Positions 1 to 38,159 of a stretch of 64,000 nt of DNA are shown here, piece after piece (position 1 is the first letter of the stretch; every line of letters begins with the position of its first letter). This DNA comes from Tillus elongatus. Lineage: Eukaryota > Arthropoda > Insecta > Coleoptera > Cleridae. The notes under the pieces were generated by a model that did no database searches, was not told where the DNA came from, and saw only the letters and a program-made list of their open reading frames with translations. A program made the position numbers and the translations under genes. The stretch spans positions 25,459,239 to 25,523,238 of the forward strand of contig OZ023267.1 of assembly GCA_964006375.1 (NCBI GenBank), read 5' to 3'.

Positions 1-720
<720 letters not shown>

Positions 721-879
721 ATAAATGCGACAAAGTACTGGAACTCCATAAATAAAATATTACACAGATATAAAACCATAGTTTATTATATACCTCCACA
801 ACGTCTCAACATGTGGAAGAATGGGATCGGCGACAAAACATCTTTTTCGTTTAAACGTCCTAAAAAGTGTCAAAACATA

Positions 880-1465
880 TAGAAAAAATTTGGGAACGAA
901 ATTTTTTTGTTTGTCGCTCTCTATGTCTGTCTGTTTGTAGCCACGATACCAGAACGAATTGAGATATCGTCTTCAAATTTGGTATACAGTTAACACCTGA
1001 CAAACGAACGATTTGGATAGTTTTTCGGTAAAATCGCATCAGGGAGTAGGGGATGAATGGGGGTGATTTGGTGAAAATTTACATTTTTTCGTTAAAACTC
1101 GAGCAATATAACGTTTTAGGGTTTATTTATTAGAAAACTTTTAATTTCATCAAACATCTGGTATTCTGTGCTGAAATTAAATTAGGGGTTGAATATGTGG
1201 GGTGGAATATCGGTAATAGAAATTTCGAAATTTTTTTGTTGCTAAAACTGCGTAAAAAGTCTTAAAACATATAGAAAACTTGATTTTGGAACGATTTTTT
1301 TTTGGCTGTCGGTCGGTCGATCTGTCGGCCTGTACGCCTGTCAGTATAGGTGCAATAACTTTCGAAGGAATTGAGATATCATCTTCAAATTTGGTGTCGT
1401 TAGTAGGTAGGTAGGGGATAAATAGGGGATGATTTGGTGAAAATTGACGTTTTTTCATTAAAACT
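880..1465. repeat. Diverged direct duplication of about 370 bp
   Basis: Segments near 880-1110 and 1270-1465 share the same order of motifs: 'aaaacatatagaaaa', a tgtctgtctg or gtcggtcggt tract, 'attgagatatc.tcttcaaatttggt', and 'gatttggtgaaaatt.ac.ttttttc'. No protein is recognisable. The second copy is cut by the LTR element at 1469. Confidence 0.55.
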
Positions 1466-1468
1466 CTC

Positions 1469-1869
1469 TATGGATGTTAATTGCACTTGACTCCAGATCA
1501 GAAGGTTGCGTGTTCAGATCACGTCGGGGTCACCAATATAGATGTTAATTGCACTTGTTGATATTAAATCCATACGTAAACATTTAATACAACTTTATTA
1601 CTTCACTAAGTGAATAAACTATATGATACATTTAACTATAATACACTTTATGATATAATAACAATTACAACAGTACACGAGTACATAGCAGTTCACTGTA
1701 GCGGTTGGTAGCGAGGAGAAAGAGAGAGATCGCCTGGTGTCTCTTATATGCGGTAGTTCTTGACAGCTGGCTGTCGCATAACGTAACGCAACGTTTAGCT
1801 GTCAAGAGTATTTATGCAGAAACATAGAGTAGTGTTGACGGAAACACTGCGGTCGGAACCACCGCCACA
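1469..1869 (-). mobile_element. Collapsed LTR retrotransposon (BEL-like?) with 5-bp TSD
   Basis: Read on the minus strand, an LTR runs from 1869 (TGTGGCGG...) to about 1536. It has a TATA-like 'catataagag' at 1750-1741 and an AATAAA-type signal near 1599-1593. A primer binding site complementary to tRNA-Trp follows, and then the last 21 nt of the LTR again (1489-1469; 20 of 21 match 1557-1537). Perfect 5-bp duplications CTCTC (1464-1468 and 1870-1874) bound the whole structure. The internal region and nearly all of the 3' LTR are absent. With no coding sequence left, the BEL versus Gypsy assignment is a guess from the 5-bp TSD and the tRNA-Trp primer. Confidence 0.75.
1488..1535 (-). other. 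Extended primer binding site: 48-nt copy of the 3' half of tRNA-Trp, with CCA
   Basis: On the minus strand the first 18 nt, TGGTGACCCCGACGTGAT, are the standard complement of tRNA-Trp nucleotides 76-59. The match then continues 29 nt further, through T-stem, variable loop, anticodon stem and anticodon CCA, to about tRNA position 29. Against the insect tRNA-Trp I recall, the single difference is the nucleotide at tRNA position 58: G on the tRNA-sense strand at 1517, where A58 is nearly invariant. The 3' CCA (1533-1535) is not gene-encoded in animals, so the template was a mature tRNA. This is not a tRNA gene: the 5' half is missing. Confidence 0.8.
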
Positions 1870-2124
1870 CTCTCGAGTAATAATATAACGTTTCAAAAGT
1901 TTACGGCTACATTAATTTTTGTTGTGATCAAGTCATGGACCATGAATTCATTTCATGAGAATGTCTTTCTGAGGAGAGCAGATTATCACAGCTACGTGGA
2001 AGTTATGATTCAATTTGCGACACTATTTTTTCTAGTATATTATGCTCTTAACTGTTGTTTTTGCACAATAATAATATTAATAATTTAAATAAGTATTAGT
2101 AAAATGCGATTGAGAACTAAGTAC

Positions 2125-2345
2125 AATTTGGAAAACCCAATTCATCACAATACAGTTTTCTAACCCGACGATCGTTTCGCTAACAAAGTTAGCGTCATCA
2201 GGGGGATGAGTAAACTATTTACCCATCCCCTTGGTGAAGCTAACTTTTTTTTGATACGATCGTCGGTTCAGAAAACTGCATTGAGATGAATTGGATTTCT
2301 CCAAATTATACTTATATCAGTGCTCATCACAGGCTCCAATCTTCA
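2125..2345. repeat. Penelope-type terminal foldback, copy 1
   Basis: This is an imperfect palindrome. Both arms carry 'acgatcgt', 'gctaac.aagttagc' and the 'ccaattcatc' / 'gatgaattgg' ends, around a central 'ggggatg..catcccc' hairpin. Related arms occur at 29466-29588, 40405-40500, 41950-42080 and 62218-62390. At 40-42 kb they bracket a Penelope-like coding fragment, so I read these as terminal repeats of that family. The downstream 'gtgctcatcacag.ttcca' tail is shared too. Confidence 0.6.
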
Positions 2346-3210
2346 CTCATTATGATTGAGAAAATTAGGAATAGGACATGCGAACATTGATGTGAGATAA
2401 TCCAGGCATATTATCCTCTGATAAAACTAGTGTGTTAGCAAAGCGAGCGTTAGGTGTAAAAAAACAATTGAGGTGAAATGGATTTTATGAAAGTTTCATA
2501 ATTATTATAATAGTGGAATATCTGTGTTCCAAAAAAACATCGCATTGGGTCACATAACTTATGACACTAAGAACAATTTGTAATTTGACAGAAAGTTGTC
2601 TTTCTTATCGAGAGAATGGCACAAATCTGATGTAGTAATTAACGCATATCAACATAAAAACATGATACCTATGCAGATAAATTGCATTTTATTAAATAAT
2701 ATTAGCCATAACTTTACGTTTGAAATCAAGGTTACACATTTATTAGCTGTTTTAACAACAATGGTCTTTGTTATAATTATTGTTATTTGATAATGAAAGT
2801 GGAAATTCTTAATAGACCGTTACTAACTAGTGGAATTCTTTACTAAATAACCTTGCAGGAAAACGACAAGCTAATACCTATATCCAACCTTTCACAGTTA
2901 GGCACTGGGTACATAGGCCTTAGTGCTCTGTTCCCGCATCTGTCAATGTCAAGAGAAAGTAAAACTTTCGTTTTTATTCTGTCAGTGTCAGATTCTTTGT
3001 CAGTGTCAGGTACAGGTTATGTGTTTTTTTGTATTGGTTTGTGTTGTAAGAGTTATAAGCTGTAGACTAGATTATAATAGCCAAATTTACCTTATCTAAT
3101 GATATGGTTAAGCAAATACTTACGATGTTTTGCCTATTGACAAATAGGTATTCGTTGTAAAAAATGATAAGGTGTACTTAAAAAGTACGGGCGTGAATAG
3201 AGACCAAAAA
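2346..3210. other. Upstream region of the GALNT gene
   Basis: AT-rich sequence without a recognisable coding exon. Two open frames (2596-2790 and 2853-3065) look like no protein and are probably chance. The GALNT promoter and 5' UTR should lie here, but I cannot place a transcription start; no clear TATA-initiator pair stands out. Confidence 0.4.
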
Positions 3211-29774
<26,564 letters not shown>

Positions 29775-29873
29775 TATAAACTAAAGCTATTAATGTTGAT
29801 AAGATTATCATGAATGTATCTGAAAACCTGCTGTGTTTTTTATTGTAAAAAAATTCTAAATCAGATTATTGTT

Positions 29874-29879
29874 AATAAA
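29874..29879 (+). terminator. GALNT polyadenylation signal
   Basis: The first AATAAA after the stop codon, 100 bp downstream. A second candidate lies in the AT-rich stretch near 30110. Confidence 0.6.
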
Positions 29880-30268
29880 GGTGAGTTATTTCTTAATGGG
29901 CGATCAACGGAACAAAACTGTAAAAGGTGGACTGATATAGCTACACAAATATTTTGTTTGGTGTATATAAAAAATTTGGATTTTCTGGATTACCTTTTTT
30001 GGGTATCTTTTTATAATCCATTTATGAAATAACTTTCTTAACATATCGTTTTCTTGTTTTTACTTTTTGCTTTTAATCTATTTTATTATTTATTTGTTTT
30101 TATATAATAATAATAAAAGGATTGGCTTTTTATGAAATGCAAGTAAAATTTATGAGAAAGGAACATATATTTTTGTGGAGTTGTTATAACATTTTGATTA
30201 AAAACTGGTGTATTTGCATTTTTTTTTTAATATACTTTCAAATGGTCGCTTCAAATAAACAGTAAGTA

Positions 30269-32890
30269 CAGGATGGCTCAAATTCGAGCCTCATCATTGG
30301 GATCTCGGAAACTGTCAGAGATACAACGTCGGTTAAATTATGGCAAAGTTGTGTAATTTGATGCTCAGCAAAATGCAGTTCAGAAAATTAGTAAATTCTG
30401 AATACGGTGATAATCGGAAAAAAACGAAAACTCATAAAATCTGTTTTATTTTTTTCTGGCGTTGGATGTAGCAAAATGAATCACACTTCATCAAGGTCAC
30501 TTTTCCTCTCCTACAAGATGGCATTTTCAAATTTGAAATTCGATGTTTCGTCTCAGAAACCATCATCAACTCCATTTTCTCAAATACGGCCCTGGATCTT
30601 TTATTTCATATTTTGTTACCTTTGGAGTACCTCTAAACAATGCATCGTCACAGCTTTTGAATTTCAAACGTTTTGATAACAAAAAATGACATTTTCAGTA
30701 TTTCTTTAAAATATTTAATGCTTACTTAACTTTAAAATGGACAAATGAAAAAACCTAAAGTAAATGCTCGAATAAGCCCTCTTGGATTTCTATGCATTTT
30801 CGCATACGTCTTCGCAGATTGTTCGTAACAGCCCAGGGGATTATTCTTCCTCTTGCTCATAGAGTTGTGAATTCTAACACTAACTTTTGGCGGAAAATGT
30901 TTATATCATTTGGAAAAGTATCCTTAAATAAGCAGTTTTTCAGGAATCCCCATAAAAAATAATCCGGGGGGGACAAATCAGGACTTCTGGCATTGGTTTC
31001 CAATCCATTGATTGGGAAATGTTTCATTAAGAAACTCGATTACTGCCCTTCCATTATGGGGTGGTGCACCATCCTGTTGCCACCACAGCTGTTACAGCAT
31101 ATTCGACGGCTCATCTTCAAGTGCATCGAATACATAATTATGGATTAAATTAAGATACCGTTCAGTATTTAAATTTCCATCATAAATAATTGGCCCTAAG
31201 ATTTTGGTTCGATACATTCCAACCCAAACATTGAATGATTTTCGTACCTGTCTTCGTACTTGCCGATTTTGGTACGGATTTTGTAGTGCATAATAATGCT
31301 TATTGTTTCTGTTAAAAAGGCCGCTTGTGGAAAAATTACATTCATCTGTCCAGATGAATTTATTTAAGAAATCATCATCTTGTTATATTTTTCCATCAAG
31401 CCAATTGCAAAATTCAAGCCTTCTGTCCCTGTCTCCTGGTCTTAGTTCTTGGCAAACATGAAGTTTATAGGGATGATACTTATGTTTTTTGAAAACCCTC
31501 TGAATTCGGCTTCTAGTCATATTCAGTTCTAAAGCAAATTGCCGTGTTGAACCACGAGGATTTTCCGTAACCTTTAACAAAATGTTTTGGTGAAATATAT
31601 TTGACATGTTATCTCGAAATATTATAGTAATAAAAGATTGCATAGCATCATTTTATAAAGATACTTACAGCATTTAAAACAGCTTCTTCAGCTTCCATTC
31701 CTTGGCCATACGAATTTCTAGGTTTACCAAAACTACCAAAGAGACCTAAATTTCTGTCCAAATTGTTAAAATATGAATAATGGAATTGTGGACGCTCAGG
31801 GTATTGCTCTAAATATCATTCACATGAAATGTGCGAGTTTCTGTTATTACTATAATAAATCCGAAGCATATCACGTTTCTTGAAATCGGAAAACACCATT
31901 TTTTCTCTCTTTATGTTTACTTTGAAAGTTAAATTGTCAAAAGTTCTATTGTCATATTATGACAAGCAAGGACTTGTTATTTCTGAATATCAAAGCCACC
32001 GAGATGAACGAACAGACATGTCATTGCATTGTATTGGATTGAACTTAAAATATTTGACTCATAATCATAAATTCGGGTTCATCTTTACCTACCTAATCAA
32101 ATTATATGATTGAAGAAATATTTTGTTTCAAAAGCTGAGTCGTATTATATATTTTCAAGAAAGACGGAAAATGTCATTTTTTGTTATCAAAACGTTTGAA
32201 ATTATTCAAAAGTTGTGATGAGGCATTGTTTTGAGGTAGTCCAAAGGTAACAAAATATGAAATAAAAAATCCAGGGCCGTATTTGGAAAATTGGAGTTGA
32301 TGATGGTTTCTGAAAGATGAAACATCGGATATCAAATTCGAAAATGCCATCTTGTAGGAGAGGAAAAGTCACTTTGATGAAGTGTGATTCATTTTGTTAT
32401 ATCTTTTCAAATTACGCCAAAAAAAAAAACAAACAGATTTTATGAGTTTTCGGTTTTTTCCGATTATCACCGGAAGTATTCGGAATTTTCTAATTTTGTA
32501 AACCGCAGTTTTGCTGAGCATCAAATTACACAACATTGCCATAATTTAACCGACGTTGTATCTCTGACAGTTTCCGGGATCCCAATGATGAGGCTGAAAG
32601 ATGAAACATCGTATATTAAATTCGAAAATGCCATCTTGTAGGAGATGAGGAAAAGTCACCTCGATGAAGTGTGATTCATTTTGTTATATCTTTTCAAATA
32701 ACGCCAGAAAAAAATAAAACAGATTTTTTGAGTTTTCGGTTTTTTACGATTATCACCGGAAGTATTCGGAATTTTCTAAACTGCATTTTGCTGAGCCTCA
32801 AATTACGCAACTTTGCCATAATTTTACCCACGTTGTATCGCTGACAGTTTCCGAGATCCCAATGATGAGGCTCGAATTTGAGCCACCCTG
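30269..32890 (-). mobile_element. Mariner-like element with long TIRs and one duplicated arm (2.6 kb)
   Basis: It starts CAGGATGGCTCAAATTCGAG after TA and ends CTCGAATTTGAGCCACCCTG before TA. The left arm runs to about 30715. The right arm is its inverted copy from about 32155, with the outer about 290 bp present twice in tandem (about 32306-32596 and 32597-32890). A degenerate transposase lies between. Confidence 0.85.
30750..31660 (-). pseudogene. Mariner-like transposase pseudogene
   Basis: 31643-31383 is open: helix-turn-helix 'GSTRQFALELNMTRSRIQRV' and the linker 'RDRRLEFCNWLDGKI'. After a stop, homology continues with the three catalytic acids still visible: 'WTDECNFSTSG', 'WWQQDGAPPH' and 'SPDLSPPDYFLWG'. 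In-frame stops make it inactive. Confidence 0.8.
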
Positions 32891-33065
32891 TACACTGTCT
32901 GAAACTAAAAAAATATATAATTTAGAATACATTAAGTAGTCTTTTAATTGTCTGAGTTAAACAAAAAATTAAGAAACAACATAATATTCATCAGAACAAA
33001 AATTGTATAAAGCTTGATTCGATGGAATTAGTTTCTTAGGTTCCTATGAACATTTTTTCTGCTTC

Positions 33066-33326
33066 TTAAGACACCTGTCTTCTGTGGATTTTGTTTACTA
33101 AACTGCCAAACATGGTTTCGTTCATAGTTGCACTCAATATTTCAGTGATTGTCATTCCAGACCATTGTTTTGCACATCGCACGACATAAATTACAGGCAA
33201 TCTATTTTCTGATTTTAGAGATTTCATGATTTCTTGATTTTTCCACATTCTCTGTGTGACAATATTTGTGGTGTTTGTTTTAACACTGGGTAGAATGAGT
33301 GAAGCGAGTAAAGCATATGATGTCAC
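33066..33326 (-). other. Unrecognised 86-codon open frame
   Basis: The predicted peptide contains 'SENRLPVIYVVRCAKQWSGM' and looks more protein-like than its surroundings. I do not recognise it, and no flanking splice sites or element ends are evident. It may be a host exon, a retrocopy fragment or chance. Confidence 0.2.
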
Positions 33327-33468
33327 ATTTTAATATGACCCATGAACCCATCTTTGTCAAAATTATTTTGTTTTGTTAAACTTTTACAATTTTTTATTAT
33401 ATTCTAGGAGTCAAATAGATGGGATATTATTGTTTTCACAAAAATCAATATCCCTTTTGTTTGTTTTA

Positions 33469-33935
33469 CAGGGTGTTCCAAAAATGGAATACCTGGCCTA
33501 CTGAAGTACAAATATGGAATAGAATTGAACATACACTTCATGAAAGGAAATGAAACTTGTTTGTTATGTCATATAATCTACATTCAATTGTATTTCACTA
33601 ATAACCTTATAATATCTATACTGTAATAAGATTTATCAAAATTATTGAAGATGGCAGTTTTTGAAACATCCTTTATGTAGAATTGCTCTACATGCATTGC
33701 TTGGTAGATGTTTTTTTACATACAGTACATCTATTTGGCTTTACAGCAGGTATCCTCCTAGGGTCTGAAAACAAGACTCGATATACTGCAGAGATCATTT
33801 TTGTTTTCGTTGTACAATCCATCTTGAAGAGCTGTTTCTTGCAAATGGCCCAGAGGTTTTCGATTGGGTTGATGTCAGGGGAGTTTCTGGGCCATTCTAA
33901 CACTAATTTGGTTCTGTGTGAAAAACTGCTTCACT
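33469..33935 (-). pseudogene. Tc1-like element fragment (transposase C-terminus)
   Basis: A terminal repeat CAGGGTGTTCCAAAAATGG starts at 33469 after TA. The minus-strand frame 33903-33688 holds 'WPRNSPDINPIENLW', the third catalytic residue region (Glu) of a DD34E transposase. The rest is missing: at about 33945 the sequence runs into a LINE 3' end. Confidence 0.82.
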
Positions 33936-33964
33936 TTTTTTTTATGAAGGGCCCTTTTTGCCAA

Positions 33965-35350
33965 CCCTAGCAACCCAGCAACCATGCTCTACTCTTCCTC
34001 GGTTCCGTCTCCAAACCGACTCGACCTCGAAATGAAAGCAGTGGCGGTCTTCAATTGGACGGTACTTACTTGATTCCTCTGCAGAGTCCTCGATCCAAAC
34101 AATTCTGCTCGAAGGCTACCAAAAGCCTCGCATTCGCACAGGTAGTGGTAGGACGTTTCCTCATCCTCGCCGCATTCCTGGCAAATGGGATCCCTCTCTA
34201 CCCCTATCAATATGAGGTGTCTTCTAAGGGCGCAGTGGCCTGTCAGCAGCTCAAGGATGCGGCGTAGCGTAGGTCGACTCCTACCGAGTAGCCAGACAGC
34301 TTTATCTCTGTCCGGCCCATCCACGAAGTCCCTCGCCTGCCTACAGCCACCAACCGACCCCCAGTGCCTCTCCATTACTTTCTCTGTCCACTTGTCTAAG
34401 GCGACAGACCGTCTTCCTGCTTATGCCTATCGCGGGTTCCAGGCCACACAACGGCGGCTGGGTCCAAGCCTAGCGAGATTATTCGCCACCTCATTCCCCG
34501 CTACGCCACAGTGTCCCGGAACCCACACCAGTTGCACCTCCTTTGTCCTGGCTAGTCCTTTGAGGGCGTCAGCGCACTCCTGAACCAGTGTTGACCTGAT
34601 TCTGGCTGTGCAGACTGCCCGGAGGACTACCTGACTATCCGAGCAAATGTACACACATTTCTCGGGGCTCCTCCTCACATCCTGTCTATTGGCCACAGAC
34701 AGGATAGCGTACACCTCTTGTTTCGAATGCCGTAGTATATGCGCCAAGAGCATAACTCTCGCGCATCCCCAGGCCCTCGGTGTATATTCCCGCCCCGGAG
34801 GATTGTTGATCCTCCAGTCGCGATCCGTCGGTGAAACAGACCAGGCTTGCGGGCTGGAATGCAACCTCATTTTCTTTCCACTGATCCCTACTGGGGATCC
34901 TGAGGCTATATGGCCTCGTCAACCTAACATCGTCCTCGGCATCCCGTACCTTGATGGCGAAAATCGGAATTTCCTTTTCCACCTCCTTGGCAACTCTTGC
35001 ATGCCCTATTACTGCTCCCTCTCACCACCAGATTCCAGAGTCTCGCATTCTAAGATGCGATGCCATAGCCTCCCTTCTGATACAGATGGGAAACGGTGGC
35101 AGCATCAGCAAGACCTCTAGCACGGCTGAAGGTGTCATCCTCATAGCGCCTGTGATACCCAGGATTGCCAGCCTTTGGAGTTTGGCCAGCTTCCTGGGGT
35201 AGTTTGGTTCACACCACACCACCAAACCAACGCCCCATAGAGGATTCTCGGCCTGACGATTGCAGTGTAAATCCAGTGAAGGATCCGAGGATTAAGTCCC
35301 CAGGTCCTCCCGATTCGTGAGCTAAAACCAACTAACTCTGTTCTTTCTGA
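33965..35350 (-). pseudogene. R1-like LINE, 3' part (RT thumb, RNase H, C-terminal domain)
   Basis: Minus-strand order: the RT end '[12 protein letters not shown]' (about 35250), RNase H with 'LVCFTDGSRLEDQ' (first Asp), 'ICSDSQVVLRAV' and 'LVWVPGHCGVAGNEVANNLA', where the usual last catalytic Asp is Asn, then the C-terminal 'TGHCALRRHLILIGVERD' and Cys-rich 'CQECGEDEETSYHYLCECEA'. Frameshifts separate the pieces. It shares over 400 bp of near-identical sequence with the opposite-strand copy at 38160-38700. Confidence 0.88.
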
Positions 35351-36112
35351 CTTTGCTCCACGAAAACTATTTCCCCGCCTGTTTCGGCCATAAAAACAAT
35401 CCCAGCCAATTACAATTTGTAACCTAAGTGTAACTGATAATTCATCACGCCTTTACATCACTATACTTGCCATTATCATGTAAGTTGAATCTCCTGATTT
35501 TCGAAGTCAACACGGATCGTTTTGCAAGCCGCCATCAATGCAGTGGGAGTTAACAACAAAACTCCTTACTTGCCGATTTCCGAGTTAAGAAAACTGCATG
35601 CTCACCAGCAGGTGGCTTTCTGCAGAGACCCGAGTTTTTCGGCACGACCCGGCGGATATTAGGCATCATATAACCGTTTGGTTGTCGCCTATCATAAGAA
35701 TTTTCGCTGCATCAAGCAGTTTTTTGATCCTTTATTATTGTTAAGTAAACAATGTTCCTATATTGTTAGTTTATTTGAAGCTTATTTCAAAAGAGTATCT
35801 AATTTTGTCGTAAACTAATAATTTTTCATATAAAACGGGTTGTATAAAAGACGAATACTTAGCTGAAAAAACTTTTGTATTATATTCAGCTAGTTTCGTA
35901 AATTAAATTATTAACTCAGACAATATTTAAAACCAATTTTTATTTTGTTTAAAAGGTTCAATCCATAATAGATAATGTATGGCAGAATGTACTTAATCTA
36001 TTTTTACATATTTGTAATTGGTTATAGATACAGTGATCCATTACATGTCTTAGAAACAAATAGCAGTCAGAAATTGTCAAGTTGAGTCAGAAAAGTAAAT
36101 CGAGATACTAAA
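35351..36112. other. No recognisable element
   Basis: Contains 'gggtctctgcagaaagcc'-type sequence in its left part and AT-rich sequence after 35700. I found no coding homology or terminal repeats. Confidence 0.35.
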
Positions 36113-36114
36113 TA

Positions 36115-37395
36115 TACGAGGATGGGGTCAATAAGTCAGTGACTTTTTGAATTAAAACACAGATTTTTTGACAAAAAATCATTTTATTTCTCAACATAAT
36201 CTCCTTTGAGCTCTATACACTTCGTCCAACGTTTCTCCAATGTTTTTATCCCTTCCAAAATATAAGATTTGTCGAGGTCCTCAAAATAGGTATTTGTTTG
36301 TGAGATGATTTCACCATTGGAGTCAAATCTCTTTCCGCCTAGCCATTTCTTTAAGTTTGGAAACAAGAAATAGTCACTCGGGGCTAAATCCGGAGAATAG
36401 GCGGATGATGGAGCAATTCATGGCCCAATTTATGCCATTTAGCAATGGAGACTAAACATGTGTGCACCCTTGCATTGTTCTGGTGGAAAATAACTTTTTT
36501 CTTGGCCAAATGCGGTCGTTTTTTCTTCAAATCGTCATTGAATCGGTCCAATAAGTTGGTATAAAATTCGCCATTGATTGTTCTTTCCTTTTGATGGTAA
36601 TCAATGTGGATTATACTGCGTGCATCCCAAAAAACGGTCGCCATAATTTTATTGACTGTCAAACCCACCTTGGCCTTCTTCGGCGCCGATTCGCACAGAG
36701 AAACCCACTGTTTTGACTGCTGATTGGTCTCTGATGTGTTGTGGTGAATCCATGTTTCCTCCACGGTTACGAAACGGCGCAGAAACTCGTCCCTATTGCG
36801 GTTGAACAACGCCAAACACTCCTTCAAAGTTGTCACACGATTGCGTTTGTGGTCGATTGTGAGCAAACGCGGCACACATCTTGCCGATAGCTTTCTCATA
36901 CCCAAGTGATCATGCAAAATCGAAACCACTGAGCCGTGTGATATGCCTATGGCTTCCATGATCTCCCGCACTTTCAATATCCGATCGGCCAACACCATAT
37001 CATGAATTTTTTCAATTGTTTCGGGTGTAGCGACCTCAACTGGGCGTCCAAAACGTTCGGCGCCATTTGTGCTTGTACGGCCGCAACGAAATTCAGTAAA
37101 CCACTTTTTTACCATGGAAATTGATGGTGCAGAGTCCCCATAGTATTTATCAAGCTTAGCCTCGGTTTGAGTGATGCTTTTTTTTTTCGCACACGAAATT
37201 TACTTTTTTCAATTTTCGTTATAACTCAAGAGGTTGTCTGCTTTTAATGGCTATCTAACACAAACTAAATGATGCAGCTTATTCAAAATTTGACAGGAGT
37301 CAACTGACAGATGCTTGTTGACAGGACCAGTGTTGCCCTTCCTGTGAAGAGGCGGGAAATTCAAAAAGTCACCGATTAATTGACCCGCTCTCGTA
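36115..37395 (-). mobile_element. Mariner element, TIR to TIR, 1281 bp
   Basis: Left end TACGAGGATGGGGTCAATAA. The right end read inward is TACGAGAGCGGGTCAATTAA, followed in both by 'gtgactttttgaatt'. The length is typical of mariner. The transposase (next entry) is inactive. Left TSD is TA; the right flank is TG, one change from TA. Confidence 0.92.
36184..37115 (-). pseudogene. Mariner transposase with two of three catalytic residues lost
   Basis: Frames 37115-36384 and 36366-36184 together cover most of the protein, with a frameshift after 'LLHHPP'. They contain the helix-turn-helix, 'TVEETWIHHNTSE', 'VFWDARSIIHIDY', 'KVIFHQNNARVHT' and the C-terminal 'YFLFPNLKKWLGGKRF'. The first Asp (usually in DETW) is Glu, and the second (usually in HQDNA) is Asn. 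The N-terminal 60 or so residues are degraded. Confidence 0.9.
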
Positions 37396-37629
37396 TGATA
37401 TTTATTTTAACTAATGTTTATGAAAGGAAACCATGAAAATCTTAAGTGCTGTTTACATTTAATTTTCAAGGCATTCTGTCTTAAAAAGATCTGTGCAGGA
37501 ACAAGATTTTTATCTTGTTTTACTTAACATAAAGTCATCTGTCTTTTTCTGCACATGTTGTCAATCATGTGTGTATCTTATTTTAAAACACACTAATATT
37601 TAAATTTCTTACATATGCATTATTTATTT

Positions 37630-37790
37630 AGCAAAAAGTAATAATACTTTCACTTACATTTATTAGACTAGATGACCTGCCTGACCTGACCTGACCTGTT
37701 TAGCTACACAGCCTTATCAGGTACAAATTGTGTGTGTCAAACCAGTTAACAAAATCTAATAAATGTTGGTGAAAGTCTTGTTACTTTATT
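37630..37790. repeat. Small palindromic MITE (about 160 bp)
   Basis: 'aaagtaataatactttcact' pairs with 'agtgaaagt.ttgttacttt' in inverted form, continuing through 'tacatttattaga' and 'tctaataaatg'. The centre holds (CCTGA)n-like 'gacctgcctgacctgacctg'. Confidence 0.6.
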
Positions 37791-38155
37791 TCATTAAATA
37801 CATAATAATTGCATCGGCAGAATCAATAGAATATACAGTAGTCTTGGTCTTTTGCGTTTAACAGGATCAGATGTAACTCTGATAAAAAGAAACTGATAAT
37901 GTGGATCAAAAGTGATTTTTATAAGCCGAGCATTGTTGAAATTGCTTCCATAACATTCAAGCATTAACAGTAAATTAGGTTTTTAGTTTTTTTCTTTAGT
38001 ATATAAGTCCATTATTTGCAAAACTTGCTATTTGCTGGAATGCATTTTTTTGGGAAATGTAAAAAAGACGACTAAAAAAAATATATATTACTGTCACTTA
38101 AGGTTTATAGGAGTGGAAAGTAGAAGTTTGCATCCTAAGAGAGTTAAATACATAC
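37791..38155. other. No recognisable element
   Basis: AT-rich, nothing identified. Confidence 0.35.
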
Positions 38156-38159
38156 ACAT

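Noticed and set aside
1488..1535. tRNA-Trp gene
   Set aside because: Only the 3' half is present, it includes the non-encoded CCA, and it sits precisely at the end of an LTR; it is a primer-derived copy.
3172..3210. Upstream GTG start for the GALNT reading frame
   Set aside because: GTG is not a normal animal start. ATG 3211 gives the expected tail-anchor layout.
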